Source: Nomascus leucogenys (Eukaryota; Chordata; Mammalia; Primates; Hylobatidae). Taken from it: DNA of 64,000 bases. Positions 12,349 to 23,877 of the stretch are shown here, piece by piece. Below the pieces are notes generated by a model that was not told the origin of the DNA, searched no databases, and saw only the letters and a list, made by a program, of their open reading frames with translations. How positions within the stretch are numbered: the first letter of the stretch is position 1; the number at the start of each line of letters is the position of its first letter. Location: NCBI RefSeq assembly GCF_006542625.1, contig NC_044402.1, positions 100,589,185-100,653,184 on the forward strand, given 5' to 3'. A program made the translations under genes and the position numbers.

Positions 12349-13079
12349 GCAACATCTTTTTTTTTAACTTTTATTTTAAGCTCAGGGGTACACGTGAAGG
12401 TACATAGGTAAACTTTTCTCATGGGGTTTTGTCATACACATTATTTCACCACCCAGGTCTTCACCCTTATACCCATTAGTTATTTTTCCTGATTCTCTAC
12501 CTCTTCCACCTTCCACTCTCTGATAGGCCCTAGAGTGTGTTGTTCCACTCTGTGTGCCCATGTGTTCTCATCATTTAGCTCCCACTTCTAAGTAAGAATA
12601 TGCAGTATTTAGTTTTCTGTTCCTACATTAGTTTACTAAATATAATGGCTTCCAGCTCCATCCATGTCCCTGCAAAGGACATTACCCCATTCTTTTTTAT
12701 GGCTGCATAGTATTCCATGGTATATATGTACCACATTTTCTTTATCCAGTCTGTCATTGATGGGTGTTTGGGTTGATTCCATGTCTTTGCTATTGTGAAT
12801 AGTGCTGCAGTGAACATACACTTGCATGTGTCTTTATAATAGAATGATTTATATTCCTTTGGGTATATACCCAGCAATCCCTTTGCTGGGTTGAATGGTA
12901 TTCTGTTTTTAGGTCTTTCAGAAATCACCACACTGTCTTCCACAATGGTTGAACTAATTTACACTCCCACCAACAGTGTATAAGCATTCCTTATTCTCCA
13001 CAACCTCACCAGCATCTGTTATTTTTTGACTTTTTAATAATAGCCATTCTGACTGGTGTGAGATGGCAACATTTTTTTT
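12349..13079 (-). mobile_element. 5'-truncated L1 inserted into L1M
   Basis: Antisense 3' end of a primate L1, about 700 bases: a poly(T)-like start at 12358, then 'ggctgcatagtattccatgg' and 'tttgggtatatacccagcaa', ending within the part of ORF2 near 'gactggtgtgagatgg'. The repeated GCAACAT at 12349 and 13066 with adjoining T's looks like a target duplication. The host L1M resumes on the right. More diverged than the element at 57997-59801, so it is older. Confidence 0.85.
12623..12943 (-). pseudogene. L1 ORF2 C-terminal remnant
   Basis: An open stretch of 106 codons reads as the C-terminal end of L1 ORF2p, with recognisable 'GLLGIYPKEYKS', 'FTIAKTWNQPKHPSMTDWIKKM' region and 'YTMEYYAAIKKNGVMSF'. 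The endonuclease and reverse transcriptase domains are absent because the element is 5'-truncated. No function expected. Confidence 0.85.
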
Positions 13080-13150
13080 AGGACACAGAAGCAGTAACTG
13101 ATTTGGGGAAAATGATAAATTAGACTTGGCCAAAAAGAAGGCCACTGTTT
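13080..13150 (+). mobile_element. Continuation of the host L1M
   Basis: 'ggacacagaagcagtaac' and 'gataaattagacttggccaa' resemble the ORF2 part ('gacaccaaaagcacaagcaa', 'gataaattggacttcatcaa') expected directly after the sequence that ends at 12348. Confidence 0.55.
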
Positions 13151-13159
13151 ATTAAGTTG

Positions 13160-13490
13160 TAATCAGGTTATAGGAGAACCAATAGAGATAGTGCCAGAAC
13201 AGAGCTGGTAAGAGCAGAGGGCAAGGAGAGGTTACCTCAACCTAGAAGGAGAGACTTTTGTGATCTTCAGAATGTGATCTGGTCAAGGTTGCATCAGCCA
13301 GCTTGAGGCAATCCAGTAGGAAGACAGCCAGGGAAATAAATAGTCTAACAGCATTCTCCTCCATCTCTCCCATTTCTCACCAGAGTTCTCTCTTGACAGA
13401 ATCCAACCAGAAGCCAAAGGAAAAGAAGTCGGTTGATATGATTGCAGGAGACACTGTAGGGACCCCACACACATCACCTTGACATTTAGA
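13160..13490 (+). repeat. Old dispersed repeat, copy 2 of 2
   Basis: Collinear with 7830-8190: 'cagaacagagctggta', 'gatcttcagaatgtg', 'ttgaggcaatccagtagga', 'gaatccaaccagaagcca', 'ggttgatatgatt', 'acacatcaccttgaca'. Family not identified. Confidence 0.5.
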
Positions 13491-14082
13491 TTCTCATGTT
13501 GTATTTGCCAGAATCACCTTTTAACATTTTTATTACATGATTATATAGGAACTGCCGACAGGGTCATTCCAGTAGTTCCTATAGACACATGTTCAGATCC
13601 CTGTTGACTCAGCTTCCTAGATCCTCAGTCCTCTCATGCTTCTCATTGTAAGTTCAGGGATTCTAGAAAGCATACTGTCTTGGACAGGATATATACACAG
13701 TGCCTAGTAGACTCCCTTCTGAGAAAGCTCTTGAGTGACTTCCACACTCGTTGCCTGCTGCCGAGGACTTCCTTATCCCTCATCACCATGCGTTTTTCTC
13801 ATTGATCTCCTTATCCTAGGAATATCCAAAGTGGAATTAAGCAGGCAGATATCCATGTTTGCCAACAAGGTTTGAGAGGGATTGTCAGGCACATGTGTTG
13901 CCCTGGAATTTTAACTGACTGACTAAACTAAAATTTGGATGTGAGAGAGTGTAAGACACTCTCTCACTGGTAGCACTTAGAGAAGAGAGCAGTTAAATTG
14001 CCAACATAGTAGAGCACTGGAGTAAGATTAGATGCTAACTTCTGAAGAGATTAATACAAAATAGATTTGCTAAATCTCAAAC
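13491..14082. other. No recognised feature
   Basis: Unassigned sequence between an old repeat and an Alu. Confidence 0.45.
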
Positions 14083-14377
14083 TTTTTTTTTCTTGAGACA
14101 GAGTCTAGCTCTGTTGCCCAGGCTGGAGTGCAGTAGCATGATCTCAGCTCACTGGAACTTCCGCCTCCTGGCTTCAAGCTATTCTTCTGCCTCAGCCTCC
14201 TGAGTAACTGCGACTACAGGCATGCACCACCATGCCTGGCTAATTTTTTGTATTTTTAGTAGAGATAGGGTTTTACCATGTTGGCCTGGCTGGTCTTGAA
14301 CTCCTGACTTCAAGTGATTCACCCGCCTCAGCCTCCCACAGTGCTAGGATTACAGGCATGAGCCACGGCACCTGGCC
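14083..14377 (-). mobile_element. Alu (S-type), antisense
   Basis: Poly(T), then 'cttgagacagagtctagctc' through to 'gccacggcacctggcc'. Full length. The flanks TCTCAAAC and CCTCAACT are only an approximate target duplication. Confidence 0.92.
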
Positions 14378-15286
14378 CTCAACTGTTTCTTGAATCAATT
14401 TTCAATTTTTCATGAAACCTGCTGAGACTTTCTGATATATCCTAATAAACCTGAGGAGACCGGAAACTATCTCACTTCCTTGTAACCTTAAAAAGCCCAG
14501 TTGTTTCTTTCAGTTAAGTGACAAGGCATTTTTAAAAAGGGAAACTTATTGCATCACACAATTGAATGGTCTTGAAGTATTCCACCAAAGTTTGACCTGG
14601 CAGTTCAGTGATATCACCAAGGACTTTTCTCACTGTCTATCCCTTCTGCCATCTGCAGTGTTGGCTTCATTTCCAAGTTCCAGATAGATGCTCTCCTCTT
14701 GTGGCAGCAGTTTCAGCCCTTACAATTTTACAATCCACTGTTTGGAGGAGTAGAGGATAAATTTCTGATAGTTTCTGAACTAGTCTTGAGATGCACTCTC
14801 ATCGAACCAATTTAGGTCACATTCCCCATCCATGAATCAATCTCAGCGGCTAGGAACACTGAAAGAGCTAATTTGTCAATATTCCACACCTGAAGCTAAA
14901 TATGGGATCAGCTTTTATAAAACTACATGGGTACCCAAAGATGTTGGAGGCTATAGAGAACGAGATAGGGAATGGATGCTTAGAGACAACACATATGTCC
15001 ATATATATCCAGTACTTAGCCTAAATAGCTACCCAAAAACAGACCTCTGCAAGCATTGTTTTATTGAGCCCTGGCATTCCACTATTAGAAAGTAAGCCTT
15101 GGCCCTCCACTAACATGTTAAGATGATACATTCAGACATAATCATCATTCCTGGGCAGATTTGAGGAAGGGTGAAAGCATGAGAACTTGGCTACCTATGA
15201 AGAAGAAACCACCAGAAAAGGAAGTGAAGAAAAAGAGAATTGGGAGGTTAATGGCAAATGTATCTCATTAAAAAATTTGCCAAGTG
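14378..15286. other. No recognised feature
   Basis: Repeat-poor sequence. The short open frames are uninformative. Confidence 0.45.
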
Positions 15287-15577
15287 TGGGCCGGGCATGG
15301 TGGCTCACGCCTGTAATCCCAGAATTTTGGGAGGCTGAGGTGGGAGGATCGCTTGAGTTCAGGAGTTTGAGACCAGTCTGTGTAACCTGGTGAAACCCCA
15401 TCTCTACAGAAAATCAGCTAGGCATGGTGGCTCATGCCTACAGTTCCAGGTACTGGAGAGGCTGAGGTGGGAGGATTGCTTGAGCCCAGGAGGTCCGGGC
15501 TGCAATGAACTGTGTTTGTGCCACTGCACTCCAGCCTGAGTGACAGAGCAAGACCCTGACCCCACAATCTTCCCCCC
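15287..15577 (+). mobile_element. AluJ-type Alu
   Basis: Begins 'gggccgggcatggtggctca'; left arm 'gtgggaggatcgcttgagtt' is J-type; tail mutated to CCCCCCAAAAA. Near-perfect target duplication AAAAATTTGCCAAGTG (15271-15286) and AAAAATTGCCAAGTG (15578-15592), unusually well kept for its age. Confidence 0.9.
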
Positions 15578-15592
15578 AAAAATTGCCAAGTG

Positions 15593-16225
15593 GATACTTC
15601 CCACTGCCAATAATAAGTTGTCCCTGGGCTGAACTGAGCAGGCTGAGAATGTCCATTTGCTATCCCTGGCCTAAGAATGGCTTCAGGACTTCTCAGACGA
15701 CTCCAGTTATCTGAGACATTTTCGTTTAAATTCTGGTGGGCCACTCCAAGGAAGGAACATAAGTCTAATCCAGGAATTCTCTCTTTAATAAATTGAAATT
15801 AAAAAGATCTGTGATCAGCCATCCTCTTTCAACTTCCTACTAAATCGAACAGATATACACATATTGTTAAAGGTATTCTATTCTTGCTAGGGCCAAAATT
15901 TATACAGAAAAGATGCTTCATGAAATAACCCTGAATTTTCCCTAATGTATGAATTCAGAGTTAGGAGCATTCTAAGGTGTCAATTAGGCACATTCATCCA
16001 TAGTTCATACCTACCCTGCCTCCCATTCCTCCTCCCGCAACCCTACTGAAGGCCCAGGAGCTATCTGGATCAAAGCAAGCTTATAGAACTCAAATTGGAT
16101 AAGCCAGTAAACCAACGGAGCAGAAAAGCAAAAGTGTTGATTTATTCCTCTACTATAAAAATAAGAAAGTTAACGAGATACTTCAAAATTAGAATAAGTA
16201 AAGAATGTATTTTTAAGAATTAGGT
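15593..16225. other. Apparently unique DNA; donor of a short duplication
   Basis: No gene or repeat is recognised. Bases 15900-15963 recur at 17101-17163 inside an L1M. Confidence 0.5.
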
Positions 16226-16555
16226 GGCCGGGCGCAGTGGCTCACGCCTGTAATCTGAGCGCTCTGGGAGGCCGAAGCGGGCGGATCACGAGGTCAGGAG
16301 ATCGAGATCATCCTGCCTAACAGGGTGAAACCCCGTCTCTACTAAAAATACAAAAAAAAAAAAAAAAAAATTAGCCAGGCGTGGTGGCGGGGCACCTATA
16401 GTCCCAGCTACTAGGGAGGCTGAGGCAGGAGAATGGCGTGAACCTGGGAGGCGGAGCTTGCAGTGAGTCTAGATTGCGCCACTACACTCCAGCCTGGGCG
16501 ACACAGCGAGACTCCGTCTCAAAACAACAAAAACAAAAACAAAAACAAAAACAAA
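16226..16555 (+). mobile_element. AluY with expanded linker and (AAAAC)n tail
   Basis: Full-length Alu beginning GGCCGGGCGCAGTGG with the right-arm 'caggagaatggcgtgaacct'. The central linker is grown to about 19 A. The tail is an AAAAC repeat. Flanks AAGAATTAGG (16215-16224) and AAGGAATTAGG (from 16556) form an imperfect target duplication. Confidence 0.93.
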
Positions 16556-16654
16556 AAGGAATTAGGCAAGCAATTCGTTTGGGCTGTTGGCATATTAATC
16601 TTTAAAAATTTTAAAGTAAAGCCTTCCACCTATTCACAACAAGAAGAGACTTTC

Positions 16655-18005
16655 TTATAATTTTTAAAATATATGTTTCAACAAATTAAATGTCCATATA
16701 CAAAAAAAACCTCATAACTGCTACCATATATAGAATATAACTCAAAATGGATTGTAGACCTAAATATAAAATCTAAAATTATAAAATATCTGGAAACAAA
16801 CATAGAAGAAAGTATTTGTGACCTTTGGGGCAAGGATTTCTTGGATAAGATACCAAAAGCACAATCCATAAAAGAACAAATTTGATCTCATTAAAATTTA
16901 AAACTTCCGCTCTTCAAAAGACACAGTTAAAAGAATGAACACACAAGCCACAGACTGGGAGAAAATATTCATAAATCATATATCTGATAGAAAACCTGCA
17001 TTCTGAATATATAAAGAACTCTCAAAACTCAGTAATAAGAAAATAACACATTTTTTAAATGGGCAAAAGAAATGAACAGACATTTCACCAGAGAAGATAT
17101 TTATACAGAAAAGATTGTTCATGAATAACCCTGAAGATTCTCTAACGTACAAATTCAGAGTTAAATACGGATGACATTTAAGCATATAGAAATATGCTCA
17201 GCATAATTAGTAATTAGTCACTAGGAAAATGCTAATTAAAGCTTCTATAAGTTACCACTTTACACCTATTTAGAATGATTAAAATGACTGACCATATCAA
17301 GTGTCGGTGAGGATGTAGAGGAACAAAACGCTCATAGAATGCCGTGTGAATGTAAAATACTTCAACTGTGGACAAAGTTTCTTATAAAGTTAAACATATA
17401 CCTACCATATAATCCAGTCTTTCCATTCTTAATTTACCCAAGCAAAGGGAAAGCATATGTTCGCACAAAGACTTTTCTACAGATACTCACAGCAGCTTTG
17501 TTTATAATAGCTAAAAACTGGAAACAACACATGTCTCCATCAACAGGCAAATGAATAAATAAACTGTGGTATGCCATTACAATAGCATACTACTTAGCAA
17601 TAAAAAGGAATGAACTATTGATACCTAAAGCAATGTGGATAATTCTTAAAATAATCATGCAGAGTGAAAGAAGCCAGTCCCCTCCCCAAAAAGAATACAT
17701 AAAATATGAGTCCATTTATATAAAATTATATAAAATGGAAATTAATCCACACTGACAGAAACTAGATCAGTGGTTACCTGGCAGAATGTTGAGTGAGGGG
17801 AGGTCTCCAGACGGGGAGGGAAGTAAATGAGGATGGCATTACAAAGGGACACAGAGAAAACTTTTAGTGGTTATAACTATGTTCCCTATCTTGACTGTGA
17901 TGAAAGTTTAAAAGGCATATATATATGTCAACAGTTATGCAATTGTACACTTTAAATATGTGCAATTTATTGTTAGTCAATTATACCTCTATAAAGTATT
18001 AAATA
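16655..18005 (+). mobile_element. L1M, ORF2 end and 3'UTR
   Basis: Runs in order through an old L1: 'caaggatttcttggataaga', 'aaaagacacagttaaaagaa', 'ctgggagaaaatattcat', 'atgggcaaaagaaatgaaca', 'tagcaataaaaaggaatgaa', then the 3'UTR-like 'tagatcagtggttacctggc' and 'gcaattgtacactttaaa'. No open frame. Bases 17101-17163 do not fit L1 and duplicate 15900-15963. Confidence 0.8.
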
Positions 18006-19707
18006 AATGAAATTTAAGTATATATTTGTTGAAAATATCCAGCCATGTTGTCATTTGACAATATTTCCTGAATGTTCCCATGCACTGAAGCTATTTTTTA
18101 AGAAGATATGGGATGTAACTCCTAACCTCCAAAGGCTTTCAGAGTTTGGAGGGCTCAAATTTTGGACTTGTGGGACTGGAGCTGTGTGTGTGTAGATTTA
18201 GGATATAGAAGTTTAGAGCTCAGGACAGATTTTTGATCTGAAAATATAGAAATTGGAGTTACAGGAATACAGAGTTAATGAAATAACTTGCATGAAAGAT
18301 ATGCCTAGAAATAGATTCTAGACTGAGAAGTGGAAAGAACTGAGGACAGACACTAGAAACACCAACATTCAAGAGGCAGGAGAGGGAAGATAAGCCAGTC
18401 TGAGACTGAAAAGAAATGAGAGGAAAGTTTGGATGAGAACTCAGAGCGGCAGCACAAGGAGTAGAGCGTTCTCAAAAGGAGGACAGTGTCAAACGACTCA
18501 GGGGGGACGCAAAAGATAAGGAGTGAACAGTGTCAATCGAATTTAGCAATTATGTCTCCAGTGGCCTTGGTGAGAGCACTTTTTGTGTCACTGCATTGAG
18601 GAAGCCAAACACTGGTACACTAATATTCTTGCTTTGCACATTGGTTATTGTAAAGGAAGCAGAAAAGAAACAGTTGGATATTTGAATTATTCCTTCTCAG
18701 ACAGGACATTACAGCACACCACAGCGTTGAAAAGATGATGTTCATGTGTCTAGACTTCTGTCTCTCAATTCTCTGCTCTCTTTTCCCCCATGTGAACACA
18801 ATCATAGTCTCCTAATTTGGATCAAAATGTATGGCAGTCATCGCTCCATTATCCTTTTTCTCCTTCACTCAAGTCCCTGGGCCCCTTATTCCTTTCCAGT
18901 TCCACCTGTCCCCTTCAAATTGCCAGAAAGAGTGGTCCCTGTCTACCACCTCCACTTCTTTACACTCTTTCCTCTCCTGTCATCTTCATGCACCCAGGAA
19001 TCTGGTCCTGATAGGAGGGGGAAGTTTAGAGTGCTAGAACAGGAAGGGCCTAGAGTACGATCGCCAGGCTTGTTAGCAGCCAGATGCTGATTGATTTCTC
19101 CAATGAGAATGAGACTAAAATATCTCTGAAATCTTTGCTCCTTTATGTCCATGGCTGCAGATGCAGCTCATTCGCTCTTTGATATAATGACCTACCTGGT
19201 CCCCTCCCCTGAGATGGCCCTTACAGCCATCTTACACCTGCTCACAGCTGCAGGCATTTGGCTGCTTTCTGTAGGCCATGGCTGTTCTGCCTGTGGCTTA
19301 TTGGGAAAAGAGAATGCTTGGTGGGAGGTTTTGGATTTGGATTTGAGTAGCTCTCTCTTTCAGTGAACTAGGCTTTGAGGAGCGTTGCTAGTCTGGTTTT
19401 CATCTTATGTTCTGGTCCTAGCAACTAGGCTTCTTTCTTTTTCCCTGCCTTGTACTAGAATTCTTGAAACATAATCCCCTTCTCTGCTTCCTATTCCTTA
19501 GTGCCTGATTTGTTACCTGGCTACATCAGACAGGAATTCCAATTGGCTGCTTGTAACCAAAGTAGGAAATAACAGTGGTTTAAATAAAAGTTTTTCTGTC
19601 ACATAAAGAGCATCCAAAAATAGATAGTCCCAGACTGTTCGATGGCTCCTCAGTAGTCAGAGACCAAGATGGGTTCTTACTGGAACACCAGCCTTAGCAC
19701 CGGTTTC
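18006..19707. other. Mostly unassigned
   Basis: No gene recognised. 19540-19690 ('cagtggtttaaataaaagt', 'ggctcctcagtagtcagaga') resembles the repeat type at 27270-27680, tentatively. Confidence 0.4.
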
Positions 19708-19834
19708 TGTTTTCTCTCTCTTTCTCTCCCTCCTTCCCTCCCTTCCTCCCTCCCTTCCTTCCTTCTTTCCTTCCTCCCTCCCTTCCTCCCATTCTTTCCT
19801 TTCTTTCTCTCCCTCCCTCTTTCTTTCTCTCTTG
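19708..19834. repeat. Polypyrimidine (CTTCC/CTTT)n tract
   Basis: About 125 bases almost purely C and T on +, built from CCTT, CCCT and CTTT units. It abuts the Alu at 19836. Confidence 0.92.
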
Positions 19835-19835
19835 T

Positions 19836-20071
19836 CAGGGTCTCACTGTGTCATCCAGGCTGAAGTGTAGTGCTGCAATCGCAGCTCATTATAGCCTCGA
19901 ACTCCTGCAAGCAATCCTCTTGCCTCAGCGTCCTGAGTAGCTAGGACCAGAGGTGCACAACACCATACCCGACTAATTTAATTTAACTTTTTGTAACCTC
20001 GCCTCAAGTGATCCTCCTGCCTCAGTCTCCCAAAGCACTGGGATTACAGGTATAAGCCACCACTCCTGGCC
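19836..20071 (-). mobile_element. AluJ fragment, antisense
   Basis: 'gtcagggtctcactgtgtca' to 'ataagccaccactcctggcc', with roughly 50 bases missing in the middle around 'cgactaatttaatttaac'. Its poly(T) end has been replaced by the pyrimidine tract. Confidence 0.85.
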
Positions 20072-21355
20072 TTGGTTTTCATTTTCAAGCTTGCCGCCTG
20101 GCCCAAATTGCCTGTTGAAGCTCCAGCCATCAGGGTTGTCTTCCAAGGAAAAAACTGGAGAAAGGGGGAAAGCAGGCAAAAGACACAAAGCAGTCATTTG
20201 TCCTCTTTTTACAGAACTTTCCAGAGATTTCCATTTAGAAACTTACACTTGTATTTCATTGGCTAAAAATTAGTCATACGGCCAAACTTTGCTGTGCTAA
20301 CAGAATGAAACCAGGGTTCTAAGTAAAAAGGAAACAGTAGATTTTGGGTAGGGAACTAGCAGCCTCTAAGAGAATTACTCAGCTTAGAAACTCGCCATTC
20401 TCATTATATCCTCCCTCTTTCCCTGAACCAGTGTCCTGTCTTATCTCTCTGACTTGATATCTCCTGATAGACTTCTCTGCATCTGCCTGCCAGCTGACCA
20501 CTCACCTGGGTCTCCAAATATAGTCTGCTTCAAATGTTTCTATTGCTACATTTATCGACATAATTGTTCAGTTGCTTGATTTCTCCTTATTGACCTTCCA
20601 GGCTGTTGACACCAGGCTCAGATTACTTTGTCTATTAATTCCTGGTAAACAGTACTTTCTAGTACTGCCAAAGATGCTTACAGTTCCCCTGGGGAGGAGG
20701 AGATGAGCATATTGAACAAGAGGTAAATGTGGAAAAGGGGCCAGGACAATTAGTCATCAGTTCATCTGGTTGAAACACATCTACTCCTGGGCAAGAGCTC
20801 CTTACCCTGCTTGAACTGCAGCATCTTCCTCTCTTCTCCTCCCTTGTCTATTCAGTCATGATTTCTAGAATACACCCTGTACTTAAGATTTTCATTCTCA
20901 ACTTGATAACTGGATTGCAACCTTCATACATTTCTCCTCTTGGTAGACTTCTTGCCTCAGAATCATTTTCTGGCTGTAAGTCTTCAGTCTTCAAAGTCCT
21001 CTTGAAATTATGTTTTCTTGACTTTCTCCTTCACCTGGTCTATCAGACACCTATTTTCATTAGTAGCATTTCCAGGCTTTACCCTGAGACTGATGATAAA
21101 CAAGTTTGTTTACTTCTAGTGGTTTGTTAGAGCAGGCTTGTATTGGCTTGGGAGAGCTGTTTGTTAAAAACAAAATAATTATAAAAATATAACTTGTTAA
21201 ACTGTTGGTAGCTTGAAATTAGCCATGGTAGGAGTATGTACAACGTGGAAATTGGCAAACACTATTAATCAGGGCTTTCTTTTTTCCCAAAAGGGTGTCT
21301 ACCAGCACGCCATTGCTTGTTTCTCCCCATCATTGCCCCCTGAATGCGCATGCGT

Positions 21356-21393
<38 letters not shown>

Positions 21394-21660
21394 TTCTCAT
21401 CCCAGATCCTTATCTCTTCAGCCTACCTTAGCCTCCAGCTTACAGATAACCCTTCCACACTCAGCTATAGCCAGTGATTCAACATTTCATAATGCAATAT
21501 ATATTTTGAAAATACATCCTGGACCCTAAAAAGACTGTTCCAAAACTGCTGACCATGCTATTTGAGAACGGCTAATGTAGTCCATCTGTCTGCCTTCAGA
21601 ACACATATGATCATATGCAGGAATCATTTGCTGGGGAAAAACCTACATTCTGGTATTTCA
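20072..21660. other. Mostly unassigned; one CA microsatellite
   Basis: 20400-21090 has a pyrimidine-rich character that could be an L2 remnant, but I cannot align it. (CA)n lies at 21357-21388. Confidence 0.4.
21357..21388. repeat. (CA)n microsatellite
   Basis: About 16 uninterrupted CA units following 'gcgcatgcgtg'. Confidence 0.95.
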
Positions 21661-22060
21661 GTAGAGGGAATTTATTGATCAACATCAGATGACTCATCAG
21701 AGAACATTAACTTCTGTAAAGTTAATATTGGGCGAAAGACGACCAATTAATGATTACAGATATTTCAGAAAGCCTGGTGCAAGCTGTGCAATGATCAAGC
21801 CGCATCAGCCAATCAAAATGTCAAGATGCTTTGCCTTTGACAGGAATTGTATCAATTCACATCATGCCATTACCTCTTATTGATCACGACCTCTCTTCCA
21901 TATGTCTTCGATTAATAACAATGAAAAATGAATTAATTGTTACTTATAATTACAGTATTTTAGTAAACAAAATCTTTCAACTCATGGAAGAAAAAATAAT
22001 AAAAAGGATTATGAAAGCCTGGGAACCACTAGACTATGCCAATTTTTTATTATAATGAGA
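21660..22060. promoter_or_regulatory. Repeat-free block, candidate conserved element
   Basis: No transposon is recognisable in this AT-rich block. It is dense in homeodomain-type cores (ATTA/TAAT), with TTGATCA-like words at 21678 and 21880 and a CCAAT box at about 21810. This composition resembles conserved non-coding elements, but conservation cannot be judged from one sequence. Confidence 0.25.
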
Positions 22061-22107
22061 AGCTAATATTTCTTTGTTTAAAAACATGTAGCGGTTGCTA
22101 ATATTAT

Positions 22108-22345
22108 AGACTAGAGCACATGCTGTGGAGACAGACTGCTTGGGTCGTATTAGAACTTTGCCACTTACTAGCCCTGTGATTTGGGGCAAATTACTTAATC
22201 TCTCTGTGCCTTAGTTTTCTCATCTATAAAATGGAAATAAAAGCATCTACCTCACATGATGACTGTGAAACTAAAATGAAAAAAACACATTGAATGCTCA
22301 GAATGGTGGTTTGCATGTAGTAAATAATTAATGAACATTTGCTCT
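22108..22345 (+). mobile_element. MIR SINE
   Basis: Clear MIR: 'gccacttactagccctgtga', 'aaattacttaatctctctgt', 'gccttagttttctcatctat', 'aaaatggaaataa', then 'gtagtaaataattaatgaac'. Confidence 0.85.
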
Positions 22346-22374
22346 CATTTTCATCCTCGATATTATTTTTGTAG

Positions 22375-22530
22375 CAGTTTCATTGTACCAGGAACTGCGC
22401 TATAGGCTGTACATGCAATCTCCTCTAACCTTATCATTAAGCCCATTTTATGAGTAAGGAAACTGACCCTCGGTAGAAATGATGTAACTTTTCCACGGTC
22501 TTGGGCTAGTAAGTGTGAAAGAGGTTGGCT
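22375..22530 (-). mobile_element. MIR SINE, antisense
   Basis: Reverse-complement MIR: 'ccattttatgagtaaggaaa', 'ctgaccctcggtagaaatga', 'gtcttgggctagtaagtg'. Lies about 30 bases beyond a sense MIR. Confidence 0.7.
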
Positions 22531-23204
22531 CAATATCTTTTAGGAGATTTCATTTAAATGGTAGAAAGATGTAAAACCACAGCTTGCATTGGAATTCAAG
22601 CCATCCTGATATTTAATATTCTACTGGGAAATTCTTACTTCATAGTCAACTGAACCCGTGCATGTGGTAGCATAAACTATTCTTGTTCTGTCTTCAGCGG
22701 AGACAGAAGAGCTCACTCATAAACATCCCTGTGTTTTCACTTGAACTGTTATTAAGTTGCCCTCCTGACTTGTCTTCTGCAGGTTTTACAAACACATAGC
22801 TCCCATAGGCCTTCCCCATGAATCCTATTTGTTAACCACAGAATAATCTCCACAAAAGTATTTTCACTTTCTCTAACAGTAATTTTAAAATTAGACTTTA
22901 AATCTAAAGTTCATTACTAGTGTAAGTAGAGTACAATATCCTTTGGCTGAACTGGCTTCATTTATGAAGAAGCTGAATATAAAGATCCTTTCTCTCTGTC
23001 TTGGACTTTCTTATTCCACCTTCTTGTTTAAAAGCTGCTGTCTACAATGCACCACAATATATATAATAGGTATTTTAATAAGTATTTTTTTAAGTTTCAA
23101 GTTGTATGTCATTTTGAGTCACAGGGGTGAGTCTAGACTCACTTACATTTAGTTGTGCAATCAGGAAGACAAATGACAGCGTGAATATTTTTTAAAAACA
23201 CATA
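22531..23204. other. No recognised feature
   Basis: AT-rich, no gene or repeat named. Confidence 0.45.
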
Positions 23205-23400
23205 TTATATCACTATCCATTCATTCACTTTTTCTGGGCCAGCCACTGTGCTAGACACCAGGACCAAAGAACACAGTCCCTGCTCAGGGAGCGCTTAAGT
23301 CCCATAAGGGAGGCCAATATACAGTTACCTAATTATTGTGATAGAGCAATGCACAGTAATCAATAGGAACATGGGGAAAGGAGCAGTGAAGAAACCCTGG
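23205..23400 (-). mobile_element. L2-type fragment
   Basis: 'ccactgtgctagacaccagg', 'cacagtccctgctcagggag' and 'gaggccaatatacagtt' match the common antisense L2 3' pattern. Confidence 0.55.
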
Positions 23401-23494
23401 AATGTAGAAGTATTATAGTCTGATCAAGAATGCTAGGGAGTCAGTCAGAGGCCCTGGCTGTAATCCCACTTTTACAATTAATTATTATGCCATC

Positions 23495-23871
23495 TGTTAA
23501 TGGCTGAATTGTGCCATCCCAAAAAAGATCTCTTGGAGTTCTAACCCCCAGTACTTTAGAATGACCTTATTTGGAGATAGGGTCTTTAAAATGAGGTCCT
23601 TGGGGTGGGCCCTAATTCAATATAACTGATGTCCTATGAAATGTGGGAAATTTGGACATAGAGACAGACATATGTAGAGGGAAGATGATGTGAACAGACA
23701 CAGGGAGAACATGGGCATCTATAAGCTATGAGAGACCTTTCCTTCACAGCTCTCAGAACCAATCAACCCTGCCCGTACTTTCAGCCTCCAGAACTGTAAG
23801 ACAATATATTCCTATTGTTTAAGCCACTCAGTTTGTGGGTTTTTGTTACAACATCCCTAGCAAACTAATAG
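23495..23871 (+). mobile_element. MaLR-type solo LTR (MLT1/MST-like)
   Basis: Starts TGTTAATGGCTGAATTGTG and continues 'ctaacccccagtactttaga', 'ccttatttggagatagggtc', 'gggtgggccctaattcaata', ending 'ttaagccactcagtttgtgg...actaata(g)'. Flanked by GCCATC at 23489-23494 and 23872-23877, a preserved target duplication. About 377 bases, typical for the class. No internal genes. Confidence 0.85.
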
Positions 23872-23877
23872 GCCATC

